A stretch of 33,664 nt of DNA from Streptobacillus felis (GTDB lineage Bacteria > Fusobacteriota > Fusobacteriia > Fusobacteriales > Leptotrichiaceae). Positions 24,865 to 33,371 of the stretch are shown here, in pieces; position 1 is the first letter of the stretch; each line of letters starts with the position of its first letter. Position numbers and translations under genes: made by a program. Under the pieces are notes generated by a model, which worked only from the letters and a program-made list of their open reading frames with translations, was not told the DNA's origin and did not search any database. The DNA lies in the NCBI RefSeq assembly GCF_001559775.1, contig NZ_LOHX01000289.1, forward strand, positions 1 to 33,664. The letters are read 5' to 3'.

Positions 24865-25558
24865 AATTAAAAGTTTTCTTTTTTCTAAACAAGAAGAAAA
24901 ATACAAAGAATTTACCAAAAAATTAAATCCTACATTAGATGAAGATAAAATAATTGGAGTAAGAGTACCTGAACTTAGAAAATATGCTAAGGAAATATAT
25001 AAAGAAGACAGAGAATATGTAGAAGAATATTTAGAAAAACTTCCACATAAATATCTAGAGGAATATCAAATTCATATGTATTTACTTGATAATGAAAAGG
25101 ATATTAATATCTTAATAGATAAAACAGAAAAAGTATTAAAATACATAGATAATTGGCCAATTTGTGATATAGGGATGGGGAAGATATCTAAAAAATATCC
25201 AGAAATAGTAGAAAAAAAGATATTTGATTGGTTAAAATCAGATCATACTTTCACTGTTAGATTTGCCATAGTAGTATTAATTACTAATTTCATCAAACAA
25301 AATTTTAAAATAGAGCATATAAAAAGACTATCTAAAATAAAAAGAGATGAATACTATATTAACATTGCTATAGCTTGGTACTTTGCAGAATGTTATTCTA
25401 AACATGAAGAAGAGGTGTTAATATGTTTAGAAAACAAAGAAATAGAGAATGTCTGGGTACATAACAAGACTATACAGAAAATAAGAGAAAGTTTAAAGGT
25501 AGAAAAAGGCAAAAAAGAATATTTAAAAACATTAAAAATTGGAGCTATAAAAAAATAG
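24857..25558 (+). CDS. DNA alkylation repair protein, AlkD-like HEAT-repeat glycosylase
   Basis: 233 aa of paired helices. Features of the AlkC/AlkD superfamily: IIGVRVPELRKYAKEIYKE near the N-terminus ('.lGv..p.lR.iak.l'), 'LPHKYLEEYQIHMYLLD' and YIDNWPICDIGMG with the conserved W and D (family: 'w...D......'). They continue with FTVRFAIVVLITNFI ('..rRfa.v.l') and INIAIAWYFAECYSKHEEEV. AlkD proteins remove bulky or cationic alkylated bases, and HEAT-like helices wrap the DNA. I did not find the complete set of AlkD aromatic residues with confidence, so activity is unproven. The start overlaps brnQ by 8 nt, and the ribosome binding site is poor (AAGGTTAAAAAAA). Confidence 0.85.
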   Translation: MDKIKSFLFSKQEEKYKEFTKKLNPTLDEDKIIGVRVPELRKYAKEIYKEDREYVEEYLEKLPHKYLEEYQIHMYLLDNEKDINILIDKTEKVLKYIDNWPICDIGMGKISKKYPEIVEKKIFDWLKSDHTFTVRFAIVVLITNFIKQNFKIEHIKRLSKIKRDEYYINIAIAWYFAECYSKHEEEVLICLENKEIENVWVHNKTIQKIRESLKVEKGKKEYLKTLKIGAIKK

Positions 25559-25568
25559 CTCCAAATTT
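25539..25568. terminator. Bidirectional terminator between the AlkD-like and OMP genes
   Basis: TTGGAGCTAT (25539-25548), six A residues, then ATAGCTCCAA (25555-25564), followed by ATTTAATT. A 10-bp perfect stem between convergent genes; it overlaps the stop of the plus-strand gene. Confidence 0.8.
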
Positions 25569-25570
25569 AA

Positions 25571-26074
25571 TTAAAAAGTATATCCAGCCTGTATACCAAA
25601 ATTACCCTTACCATATCCAACATATGCTCCAATATTGTATCTTTCATTAACTTTAATTCCACCAGATACTAATCCAAGACCATCAAATACAGCATTTTTT
25701 TCACCGTTACTAGATACATCAGATCCCCCACCTATACCGGCTTCAGCTCCAACAAAACCTGATATTTTTTCAGTAATTTTAAAGTTTACATGAACTTCAG
25801 CACCTATTAAAGCTCTAACTTTTGCTCCAGAATAATACATTTTCTTGATTTGTGGTCCTGCAACTACAGTAAATTTAGGTCCAAAGGCCACATTAATATC
25901 ATGTCTAATTTCACTTCTCCATTCAGGTAAAATTGCAACATTTAATGGTAATATAACTTCATCAGCCTTTCCAACACCAACTCCACCTTCAACTTTAACT
26001 CTAGGACCTTCTACATAGGCACCAAAAGATGAAACGCTTACTAATAATGATAATGTTAATAAAAATTTTTTCAT
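25571..26074 (-). CDS. Small outer-membrane beta-barrel protein
   Basis: 167 aa from the ATG at 26074 (AAAGGAA upstream). The frame extends to 26212, but that extension lies upstream of the promoter. Residues 1-19 are a signal peptide (KKFLLTLSLLVSVSSFGA). The mature part is alternating polar/hydrophobic strands rich in Gly, such as VKVEGGVGVGKADEVILPLN, VRALIGAEVHVNFKI, ISGFVGAEAGIGGGSD and RYNIGAYVGYGKG. It ends IQAGYTF, with the C-terminal Phe of the outer-membrane beta-signal. Probably an 8-stranded barrel; the specific family and substrate are not recognised. It has its own promoter, divergent from ylxM-ffh. Confidence 0.75.
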   Translation of the reverse strand: MKKFLLTLSLLVSVSSFGAYVEGPRVKVEGGVGVGKADEVILPLNVAILPEWRSEIRHDINVAFGPKFTVVAGPQIKKMYYSGAKVRALIGAEVHVNFKITEKISGFVGAEAGIGGGSDVSSNGEKNAVFDGLGLVSGGIKVNERYNIGAYVGYGKGNFGIQAGYTF

Positions 26075-26101
26075 AATATATATTCCTTTCTCTTTTTTAT
26101 T

Positions 26102-26130
26102 ATTATACCACAGCAAAGCTATTAAATCAA
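26102..26130 (-). promoter_or_regulatory. Promoter of the small OMP gene
   Basis: On the minus strand, TTGATT (26130-26125), a 17-bp spacer and TATAAT (26107-26102). Confidence 0.75.
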
Positions 26131-26143
26131 AAACACTTAATTG

Positions 26144-26172
26144 TTGTAAAAAAACGGTAAATAGTGTAAAAT
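26144..26172 (+). promoter_or_regulatory. Possible ylxM-ffh promoter abutting the start codon
   Basis: TTGTAA (26144-26149), a 17-bp spacer and TAAAAT (26167-26172). The -10 ends directly before the ATG at 26173, and transcription would begin near the ATG at 26179. If used, it would produce a leaderless message. Confidence 0.4.
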
Positions 26173-26505
26173 ATGTGTATGAAAGAAATAGAAGAATATA
26201 TAAAGTACTCAATACTATTCATATATTACAAGGAACTTTTTTCTGATAAACAGAAAAAGTACTTATCTGCATATTTAGAGGAGGATAATTCATTAACAGA
26301 AATAGCAGAAGCTTTTAATGTAAGTAGACAGGCAGTTTTCGATAACATTAAAAGAGGATGTAAACAGCTAGATAAATATGAAAGTTTACTTGGAGTTATG
26401 GAAAGAGAAGAGAATATAATAATTAATTTGAAATGGTTAAGAGATAATTTCTCAAAAGAAAATTTAGATAAAATGATTAGAGAATACGAAGAAGGTGTAA
26501 ATTAA
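26173..26505 (+). CDS. ylxM: YlxM/p13-like HTH protein, SRP-associated
   Basis: 110 aa. It matches the YlxM family: LFSDKQKKYLSAYLEEDNSL ('lLt.kq..y...yy.eDlSl') followed by TEIAEAFNVSRQAVFDNIKR ('.EIAe...vSRQaV.D.ikr'). The helix-turn-helix is about residues 38-58, with a helical C-terminus. YlxM sits beside ffh in many bacteria and interacts with the signal recognition particle in streptococci. The start is ATG at 26173 or 26179; neither has a Shine-Dalgarno, unlike nearly all other genes here (see promoter entry). The stop overlaps the ffh start (TAATG). Confidence 0.88.
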   Translation: MCMKEIEEYIKYSILFIYYKELFSDKQKKYLSAYLEEDNSLTEIAEAFNVSRQAVFDNIKRGCKQLDKYESLLGVMEREENIIINLKWLRDNFSKENLDKMIREYEEGVN

Positions 26506-27836
26506 TGTTTAAAGGCTTAAGTGATAAATTACAGGAAACTTTTAAAAAGTTATCTGGTCAAAGTAAGATTACAGAAAGTAATATTACTGAGGCATTAAGA
26601 GAAGTAAGACTTGCTTTACTTGAAGCAGATGTTAACTACACAGTAGTTAAGAACTTTGTTTCAAGAATTAAAGAAAAAGCACAAGGACAAGAAGTAATTA
26701 AAGGAGTAAATCCAAGACAACAATTTATAAAAATAATAAATGATGAATTAGTAGAAGTTTTAGGTGGTCAAAATACTGCCTTAAATAAAGCTCAGAGTAA
26801 ACCAACTATAATTATGTTAGCAGGTTTACAAGGGGCAGGTAAAACTACCTTTGCAGGTAAATTATCAAAATTACTAAAAAAAGAAAAAGCAAAACCATTT
26901 TTAATAGGAGCTGACGTATATAGACCTGCAGCTAAAAAACAATTAATGGTACTTGCAAATCAAATAGGAGTTCCTTTCTATACTATAGAAGATAGTCAAA
27001 ATGTATTAGAAATAGTTGAAAATGGATTATTAGAAGCAAAAAAAGAATCAGCAGACTATGTATTAATAGATACTGCAGGTAGATTACATATAGATGAAAA
27101 TCTTATGAAGGAATTACAGGATGTTAAAGCTAAAGTAAATCCAACAGAAATACTATTAGTAGTAGATGGTATGACAGGACAAGATGCTGTAAATGTTGCA
27201 AAGACATTTAATGATAGTTTAGATATTACAGGAGTAGTTGTAACTAAACTTGATGGAGATACACGTGGAGGAGCTGCTCTTTCTATTAAAGAAATATCAG
27301 GTAAACCTATTAAATATATTTCTGAAGGTGAAAAACTTGATGATATATCAGTTTTCCATCCTGAAAGACTTGCAAGTAGAATACTTGGTATGGGAGATGT
27401 AGTTTCTTTGGTTGAAAAAGCTAAAGACGCTATAGATGAAAAAGAAGCACGTGAAATGGAAGCAAAATTTAGAAAAAATCAATTTGATTTTGAAGACTTC
27501 CTAAAACAATTCAAAATGATTAAAAGAATGGGATCATTAGGTGGAATACTAAAAATGTTACCAGGTATGGGTGCCATAGGTGAAATAGACTTAAATGGTG
27601 CAGAAAAAGAAATGAAAAAAGTAGAAGCAATAATATATTCTATGACACTAGAGGAAAGAAGAAATCCTAACTTATTAAAAGTTGGAAGTAGAAAAGTTAG
27701 AATTGCTAAAGGATCTGGTACTGATGTAACACAGGTTAATAAATTACTTAAGCAATTTGAACAAATGAAACAAATGATGAAAATGTTTAATTCTGGTAAC
27801 ATACCAGGATTTGGGCAAATAGGTAGAAAAAGATAA
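26505..27836 (+). CDS. ffh: Signal recognition particle protein Ffh (SRP54)
   Basis: 443 aa. The N domain (1-~85) has 'SKITESNITEALREVRLALLEADV'-type helices. The G domain has the P-loop GLQGAGKTT (107-115), DVYRPAAKKQL, DTAGRLH (189-195), and TKLDGDTRGGAAL. The M domain (from about 295, GMGDVVSLVEKA) has MLPGMG, ERRNPNLL and the RNA-binding helix-turn with SGTDVTQVNKLLKQFEQMKQ, followed by Met-rich MMKMF. Ffh with 4.5S RNA delivers ribosomes making membrane and secreted proteins to FtsY, a GTP-dependent step. The 4.5S RNA gene is not in this window. Start overlap with ylxM implies coupling. Confidence 0.97.
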   Translation: MFKGLSDKLQETFKKLSGQSKITESNITEALREVRLALLEADVNYTVVKNFVSRIKEKAQGQEVIKGVNPRQQFIKIINDELVEVLGGQNTALNKAQSKPTIIMLAGLQGAGKTTFAGKLSKLLKKEKAKPFLIGADVYRPAAKKQLMVLANQIGVPFYTIEDSQNVLEIVENGLLEAKKESADYVLIDTAGRLHIDENLMKELQDVKAKVNPTEILLVVDGMTGQDAVNVAKTFNDSLDITGVVVTKLDGDTRGGAALSIKEISGKPIKYISEGEKLDDISVFHPERLASRILGMGDVVSLVEKAKDAIDEKEAREMEAKFRKNQFDFEDFLKQFKMIKRMGSLGGILKMLPGMGAIGEIDLNGAEKEMKKVEAIIYSMTLEERRNPNLLKVGSRKVRIAKGSGTDVTQVNKLLKQFEQMKQMMKMFNSGNIPGFGQIGRKR

Positions 27837-27865
27837 TTTGCCAAATTATTTAGGAGGAGTTATAT

Positions 27866-30346
27866 ATGTTCTTACAGAAATCAGATAGATTGGCTTTAGT
27901 CGATTCTAAAGGAAATAAAGTAAGTCATAGTAAATTGGTTGATAATGTTAAATATTTTTCAAAATTTGTAGTAAAAGATACAAAAAATATACAAAATTTT
28001 AATATTATAATGATGGAAAATAGAAAGGAATGGGTATATACTTTCTATGCAATTTGGGATAAAAAGAATATCCCATTAGTAATAGATTCAGAATCTAGTA
28101 TAGATGAAATAATATATTTCATCAAAGATTCGGATGCAACCAGTATCTATGTTTCTAATAAAAGCTATGGTAAGGCTAAAGAAGCAATAGATATTTTGAA
28201 TAAAGAGATGACAATAGTAAATATTGATAGTGTAGTTATAGATGAAAATAAACTAAATGAGCTCTCTAGGGATGATAGTATTTTAAAACATCCAGAAGGA
28301 GAAGAATTAGCTATAATGCTATATACTTCTGGTACTACAGGAAATCCTAAAGGAGTAATGTTAACTTTTAATAATATAGAAGCTCAGATAGAATCTATAA
28401 AATCATTAATGATAACAGAAGAAAATGAACAGGTACTGTGTGGACTACCTTTTCATCATATACTTCCATTAATGACTACCAACTTATTATTCATGCATTA
28501 TAGCAATCAATTTTCTATGGTATTTATAGACAAGCTTTCAAGTCAAGATATTTTAAAAGCGTTAAAAGAAAATGATGTAACTATATTATCTATGGTTCCA
28601 AGGGTATATAAGATGTTTTATAGCTCAATAAAAAGTAAGATAGATTCTAAAGTTACAACAAAACACCTATTTAAACTAGTTCAAAGAGCCAATAATATTA
28701 GGTTTTCAAGAAGAGTATTTAAGAAAATTCATGAATTATTCGGTGGTAAATTAACTAGGGTAATATCAGGTGGAGCTAAAACAGATAAAGAAATAGCAGA
28801 TTTTTTCGATACTATAGGTATAGAATATTTTGAAGGCTATGGTTTAAGTGAAACTTCCCCGGTTATAGCATGTTCAACAACAAAACATGGGAAGAAAAAT
28901 GGTACCGTAGGTAAAAAAGTAGATAATATAGAAGTTAAATTAGTAGATGAAGAACTTTGGGTAAAAGGGCCTATAGTTATGAAGGGATACTATAACAAAC
29001 CTGAAGAAACTGCTAAAGTCATAACTGAGGATGGGTGGTTTAAAACAGGTGATTTAGCAGAAATAGATGAAGAAGGATACATAACTATTAAGGGTAGAAA
29101 AAACTCTATGATAGTTTTATCTAATGGGAAAAATATAGATCCTGAAAAACTTGAAGATAGATTATTAGAATATTCATATGAAATTATTAAAGAAGTAGGA
29201 ATTTTTGCAAAAAATGACAAACTTGTAGCTTTAATAGTTATAGATAATAGAAAAGTAAAAGAAAAAAACATTACAAATATTAAATCATACATAGATGATG
29301 CAATATCTTTCTATAACGCTAAATCTCATGGTTATGAAAAGATATTGGAATATAAGATGACAGAAACGGAACTACCTAAAACACGTATAGGTAAGTTAAA
29401 AAGATTTATGTTAAAAGATATATATCTTGGACAAAATCAAAATGAAAAAAAGGAAAAAATAGAAGAACCAGATATGTTAGAATATAGGGTTCTTAAAGAA
29501 TATATATATAATATGAAAAATGAATATCCAGAACCTGATATGAATTTAGAGATAGAGTTTGGTTTAGATTCATTAGATCAGGTAGAATTACTTTCTTTTA
29601 TTGAAAGAAGTTTTGGAACAAAATTAACTGATGAGGAATTTAAAGAAAATATTAGTTTAATAAGTCTAGCTAAACTTGTTAAAAGTAAATCCGATAGTTT
29701 TGTAGAAACAAAGGATCAATGGAAAGATATAATAGAACACGCCCCTATCAAAAAACTTGACAGTGGTAAAGGTATTAGAATACTTAGACCTTTAGGATGG
29801 TTAATATTTAAGATATACTTTAGACTAAGTATTAAAGGTAAGGAAAATATATTAGATGAACCACAGATATTCATTGCTAATCATGCTAGTTTTATAGATG
29901 CTCTGGCACTAAATTTACTATTACCAAGAAAAGTAGCTAAAAAAACTTATTCTTTAGCTATAGATTGGTACTTTAAGAATAAATTGATGAAAAAATTTGC
30001 CAAAGAAACTAATGTAGTTTTATTAGATATTGATGGCAATATTAAAGAAAGTATTGAAGAAATTGCATCAATATTAAAACAAGGGAAGAATGTATTCATA
30101 TTCCCAGAAGGTACAAGAACTAAAGATGGAACTTTATCATCATTTAAAAAAACTTTTGCTATAATCTCAAAAGAAATGAATGTAAAAGTAACTTGTTTAA
30201 AAATAGATGGAGCTTTTGAAGCTTATTCAAGATATGATAAATTTCCAAAACCTAAGAAAATAACAGTTAGTTATTTAGGTGTAGTTAATCCGGATAATTT
30301 AAGTTATGAGGAAATAGTTAGTAAATCAAGAGATATGTATAACTAG
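27866..30346 (+). CDS. Acyl-CoA/ACP synthetase-ACP-PlsC fusion protein, copy A
   Basis: 826 aa, three domains. (1) AMP-forming acyl-acid synthetase, about 1-520: P-loop LYTSGTTGNPKGVML (152-166), GYGLSETSP, WFKTGDLAEIDEEGYITIKG, and the C-terminal lysine motif LPKTRIGK. (2) Acyl carrier domain, about 540-610: FGLDSLDQVELL with phosphopantetheine Ser569. (3) PlsC-type acyltransferase, about 650-826: NHASFID (H673, D678) and FPEGTRTKDG (746-755). It probably activates a fatty acid, loads it on the built-in carrier and transfers it to a lysophospholipid or glycerol phosphate; that sequence is inferred. E. coli Aas has related synthetase and acyltransferase parts in the opposite order and no carrier. 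AGGAGGAG precedes the ATG; the gene is 29 nt after ffh and probably in its operon. Confidence 0.85.
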   Translation: MFLQKSDRLALVDSKGNKVSHSKLVDNVKYFSKFVVKDTKNIQNFNIIMMENRKEWVYTFYAIWDKKNIPLVIDSESSIDEIIYFIKDSDATSIYVSNKSYGKAKEAIDILNKEMTIVNIDSVVIDENKLNELSRDDSILKHPEGEELAIMLYTSGTTGNPKGVMLTFNNIEAQIESIKSLMITEENEQVLCGLPFHHILPLMTTNLLFMHYSNQFSMVFIDKLSSQDILKALKENDVTILSMVPRVYKMFYSSIKSKIDSKVTTKHLFKLVQRANNIRFSRRVFKKIHELFGGKLTRVISGGAKTDKEIADFFDTIGIEYFEGYGLSETSPVIACSTTKHGKKNGTVGKKVDNIEVKLVDEELWVKGPIVMKGYYNKPEETAKVITEDGWFKTGDLAEIDEEGYITIKGRKNSMIVLSNGKNIDPEKLEDRLLEYSYEIIKEVGIFAKNDKLVALIVIDNRKVKEKNITNIKSYIDDAISFYNAKSHGYEKILEYKMTETELPKTRIGKLKRFMLKDIYLGQNQNEKKEKIEEPDMLEYRVLKEYIYNMKNEYPEPDMNLEIEFGLDSLDQVELLSFIERSFGTKLTDEEFKENISLISLAKLVKSKSDSFVETKDQWKDIIEHAPIKKLDSGKGIRILRPLGWLIFKIYFRLSIKGKENILDEPQIFIANHASFIDALALNLLLPRKVAKKTYSLAIDWYFKNKLMKKFAKETNVVLLDIDGNIKESIEEIASILKQGKNVFIFPEGTRTKDGTLSSFKKTFAIISKEMNVKVTCLKIDGAFEAYSRYDKFPKPKKITVSYLGVVNPDNLSYEEIVSKSRDMYN

Positions 30347-30395
30347 TTATATATATAGGGGGATTAAAATTTAAGAGGAAGAAAGGAAAAAGACA

Positions 30396-32885
30396 ATGTT
30401 TTTAAATAAATCTGATAGACTTGCGATAGTAGATTTTGATGGTACAAAAATTAGTCATACACAATTAGTAAATACTATTAAATACTACTCGAAATATGTA
30501 GTTACTGAAAGGCCTCCAAAGACTTTTAGTGTAATAATGATGGAAAATAGAACAGAATGGTTCTATGCTTTTTATTCATTATGGGATAAACATTTAGTCC
30601 CTGTTACTGTTGACGCTATGTCAACTAAAGAAGAAGTAGAATACTTCTTAAATGACTCGGGTGCATCTTGTATGTATGTTTCTAAGAATACTTATGAAGT
30701 TGCAAAAGCAGCAGTAGATGCAACTGGGAGAGATATACAGATATTTAATGTTGATGATGTATCTATTGATAAAACTATTTTATCAGATATTGAAAGAGAT
30801 GATAGAGTTCTTAATCATCCTGAAATGGACGAAGTAGCTATAATGCTATATACTTCAGGTACTACAGGAGCACCTAAAGGAGTAATGTTATCATTTGGAA
30901 ACATTTATCATGAAATAAGAGCTATAAGAAGTTTAGATATTACATGGGATGATGAACAAACATTAGCGGTACTTCCATTCCATCATATATTACCACTTAT
31001 GGCAACTAACCTTTACTATTTATATCATGAACATCAATATTCAGTTGTATTAGTAGAAAAGCTATCTAGCCAAAATATTTTAGCTGCACTTGCCAAGAAT
31101 GATGTAACTATGTTATCTATGGTTCCAAGAGTATATAAATTATTCTATAAGTCTATTAAAGATACTATAGATTCAAAATGGATAACAAGAGCTATATATT
31201 CATTAGCTAAGAAATTAAATAATAAGAAATTTTCAAAATTTGTATTTAAGAAAGTACACGATAAATTTGGAGGAAAATTAAGAAGTTTAATTGCTGGAGG
31301 AGCTAAATCTGATGTTGAAATTATAGAATTTTTCAATGTATTAGGTTTTGATTATTGTGAAGGTTATGGTTTAACAGAAACATCACCAGTACTTGCTGGA
31401 GGAACTCCAAATCATGGATATAAGGTAGGGACAGTTGGACTACCAGTAGATAATGTTGAAGTTAAAGTAGTAGATGGAGAATTATGGGTTAAAGGGCCTA
31501 TAGTTATGATGGGTTACTACAATAAACCTGAAAAAACAGCAGAAGTAATTACTGAAGATGGATGGTTCAAAACAGGAGATATGGTTGATGTTGATGACAA
31601 TGGATACATTACTATAGTTGGACGTAAAAATGCCATGATAGTTTTATCTAATGGTAAAAATATAGATCCTGAAACATTAGAAATTAAATTTATGTCTTCA
31701 ACTAACCCTATAATAAAAGAAGTTGGAATATTAGGTCATAATGATAAATTAGCAGCATTAATAGTAATAGATAGAAAAGAAGCTAAAAAATTAAATATTT
31801 CAAATATCAATGCACATATTAAAGATGCAGTTGAATTTTATAACGGCTCTGTTCATAATTATGAAAAAATATTAGATTACAAAGTTACAGAAGAAGAATT
31901 GCCTAAAACACGTATAGGAAAAGTAAGAAGATTTATGTTAAAAGATGTATATTCTGGAGAAGCTAAGGTTGAGAAAAAAGAAGTAGTAAATGAGCCTGAT
32001 AGTGAAGAATACAGAATACTTAAAGAATATATCTATAAAATGAAGGGAGAATATCCTGAAGTAGATAAAAATCTAGAGGTTGAATTTGGTCTAGATTCAT
32101 TAGATCAAGTTGAATTACTTACATTTATTGAAAATAGCTTTGGTATAAAAATGTCAGAGGATGAGTTTAAAGAAAACCTAACATTAATAGGATTAACTAA
32201 ATATATTTCTGAAAAATCATCAGGATATACAGAAATGACAGATCAATGGAAAGAAGTAGTACAAAATGCTCCTAAAACAGAGTTAAAAGATGGTTGGTTA
32301 ATGTTATTACTTAAACCTTTATTCTTCCTATTATTCAAACTATACTTTAGAATAGATATTAAAGGTATGGATAAGATTAATAAAGAACAACAAATATTTA
32401 TAGCAAATCATGAAAGTTTTGTAGATGGATTAGCACTTAGCTTATTAATACCTAATGATGTATTTGAGAAAACATATACTTTAGCTATAAATTGGTATTT
32501 CAAGAATGCATTTATGAAATTCTTTGCTAAACACAGTAATATACTATTATTAGACATAGATAGAAATATTAAAGGTACTATAGAAAATGTAGCTTCTGCT
32601 TTAAAACAAGGGAAGAATATATTCATATTCCCTGAAGGAACAAGAACTAAAGATGGTAAATTAGGTCAATTTAAGAAAATATTTGCTATCTTATCAAAAG
32701 AATTAAATATACCAGTAACTTGTTTAAAAATAGATGGAGCTTTTGAAGCTTACTCTAGATACGACAAATTACCTAAACCTAGAAAAATAGGTGTTAAATA
32801 TTTAGGACAAATAAGACCTGGAGATTTATCTTATACAGAAATACTAGAAAAAGCACAAAATATGTATAAAGAAGACGAGAAATAA
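30396..32885 (+). CDS. Acyl-CoA/ACP synthetase-ACP-PlsC fusion protein, copy B
   Basis: 829 aa, a full-length paralogue of the preceding gene with the same domain order. The synthetase has LYTSGTTGAPKGVML (about 151-165), GYGLTETSP, WFKTGDMVDVDDNGYITIVG and LPKTRIGK. The carrier domain has FGLDSLDQVELL (Ser568). The acyltransferase has NHESFVD (H672, D677) and FPEGTRTKDG (745-754). All catalytic motifs are intact in both copies, so neither looks degenerate. They may differ in acyl chain or acceptor. A stretch LMLLLKPLFFLLFKLYF before the PlsC domain could dip into the membrane; copy A has a less hydrophobic counterpart. AGGAAGAAAGG precedes the ATG, 49 nt after copy A, with no promoter recognised in the gap. 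A terminator closes the unit. Confidence 0.85.
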   Translation: MFLNKSDRLAIVDFDGTKISHTQLVNTIKYYSKYVVTERPPKTFSVIMMENRTEWFYAFYSLWDKHLVPVTVDAMSTKEEVEYFLNDSGASCMYVSKNTYEVAKAAVDATGRDIQIFNVDDVSIDKTILSDIERDDRVLNHPEMDEVAIMLYTSGTTGAPKGVMLSFGNIYHEIRAIRSLDITWDDEQTLAVLPFHHILPLMATNLYYLYHEHQYSVVLVEKLSSQNILAALAKNDVTMLSMVPRVYKLFYKSIKDTIDSKWITRAIYSLAKKLNNKKFSKFVFKKVHDKFGGKLRSLIAGGAKSDVEIIEFFNVLGFDYCEGYGLTETSPVLAGGTPNHGYKVGTVGLPVDNVEVKVVDGELWVKGPIVMMGYYNKPEKTAEVITEDGWFKTGDMVDVDDNGYITIVGRKNAMIVLSNGKNIDPETLEIKFMSSTNPIIKEVGILGHNDKLAALIVIDRKEAKKLNISNINAHIKDAVEFYNGSVHNYEKILDYKVTEEELPKTRIGKVRRFMLKDVYSGEAKVEKKEVVNEPDSEEYRILKEYIYKMKGEYPEVDKNLEVEFGLDSLDQVELLTFIENSFGIKMSEDEFKENLTLIGLTKYISEKSSGYTEMTDQWKEVVQNAPKTELKDGWLMLLLKPLFFLLFKLYFRIDIKGMDKINKEQQIFIANHESFVDGLALSLLIPNDVFEKTYTLAINWYFKNAFMKFFAKHSNILLLDIDRNIKGTIENVASALKQGKNIFIFPEGTRTKDGKLGQFKKIFAILSKELNIPVTCLKIDGAFEAYSRYDKLPKPRKIGVKYLGQIRPGDLSYTEILEKAQNMYKEDEK

Positions 32886-32889
32886 TATT

Positions 32890-32947
32890 AAAGCCTGAAG
32901 TATTTAGAAAGAACATGTTCTTTTTACTTCGGGCTTTAATTATATTA
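32890..32947 (+). terminator. Terminator after copy B (nested hairpin)
   Basis: AAAGCCTGAAGTA (32890-32902) pairs with TACTTCGGGCTTT (32925-32937) with one G-T wobble. Inside, AAAGAACATGTTCTTT (32908-32923) is itself a perfect palindrome, making one long interrupted stem. The tail AATTATATT is only moderately T-rich. Confidence 0.75.
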
Positions 32948-32954
32948 GAATAAT

Positions 32955-32983
32955 TTGACAAAAGTACAAAAAAATGATAGTAT
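32955..32983 (+). promoter_or_regulatory. Promoter of the exoprotein remnant
   Basis: TTGACA (32955-32960), a 17-bp spacer and TAGTAT (32978-32983), with TGA directly before the -10. AGGAGGA follows at 33004-33010. Confidence 0.65.
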
Positions 32984-33015
32984 TAGTTAATTTAATAACA
33001 CACAGGAGGAATTTG

Positions 33016-33371
33016 ATAAGAAACACGCATTAAAACTAACTTTTCTAACATTTTTAACTACATTTTTTTCATATGCAAACATAACAGTAGATGGAAAAAC
33101 AAATGTATATGTAGAAAAGAGTAATAATGGTGTAGATATCATAAATATTTCAACTCCAAGTCCTAAAGGTGTAAGTCATTCAACCTTTAAAGAATTTAAT
33201 GTAAGTGAAAAAGGTGCTGTAATAAATAATGCAAAAAATATTGCAAGAAGTAGAATAGCTGGATTAATAAATGGAAATAATAATATAAAAGACACAAGAG
33301 CAAAACTTGCACTTCTAGATGTAACAGGATTAGAAGAAAGTAAACTAAAATTAAATAGAGGTCTAAAATGA
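33016..33371 (+). pseudogene. Truncated two-partner-secretion (FHA-type) exoprotein, start codon lost
   Basis: An open frame from 33018 to the TGA at 33369-33371 codes for a signal peptide (KKHALKLTFLTFLTTFFSYA once the start is restored). The beginning of a TPS domain follows: ITVDGKTNVYVEKSNNGVDI, PKGVSHSTFKEFNVSEKG, and GLINGNNNIK...AKLALLDVTG. FHA-type exoproteins pass through a TpsB pore and are usually very large; this one stops after about 95 mature residues. No ATG, GTG or TTG exists in frame. At the right distance after AGGAGGA the sequence reads ATAAGAAACAC, where ATGAAGAAACAC would be expected, suggesting loss of one G. Promoter and ribosome binding site remain. A sequencing error at one base is possible, but the early stop is independent of it. 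Confidence 0.7.

Noticed and set aside
26075-26212. Upstream start at 26212 for the small OMP
   Set aside because: It lies beyond the TTGATT-17-TATAAT promoter and would bury the signal peptide; ATG 26074 has a ribosome binding site.
27833-27849. ATAATTT-GCC-AAATTAT hairpin after ffh as a terminator
   Set aside because: The stem is entirely A-T and is followed by the Shine-Dalgarno of the next gene rather than a T run, so efficient termination is unlikely.
27866-32885. The two fusion genes as an assembly duplication
   Set aside because: They differ throughout at protein and nucleotide level while keeping all motifs, as expected of true paralogues.
33013-33033. TTG at 33013 as start of the exoprotein remnant
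   Set aside because: It is in a different frame and meets TAA after six codons; it is also only 3 nt from the Shine-Dalgarno.
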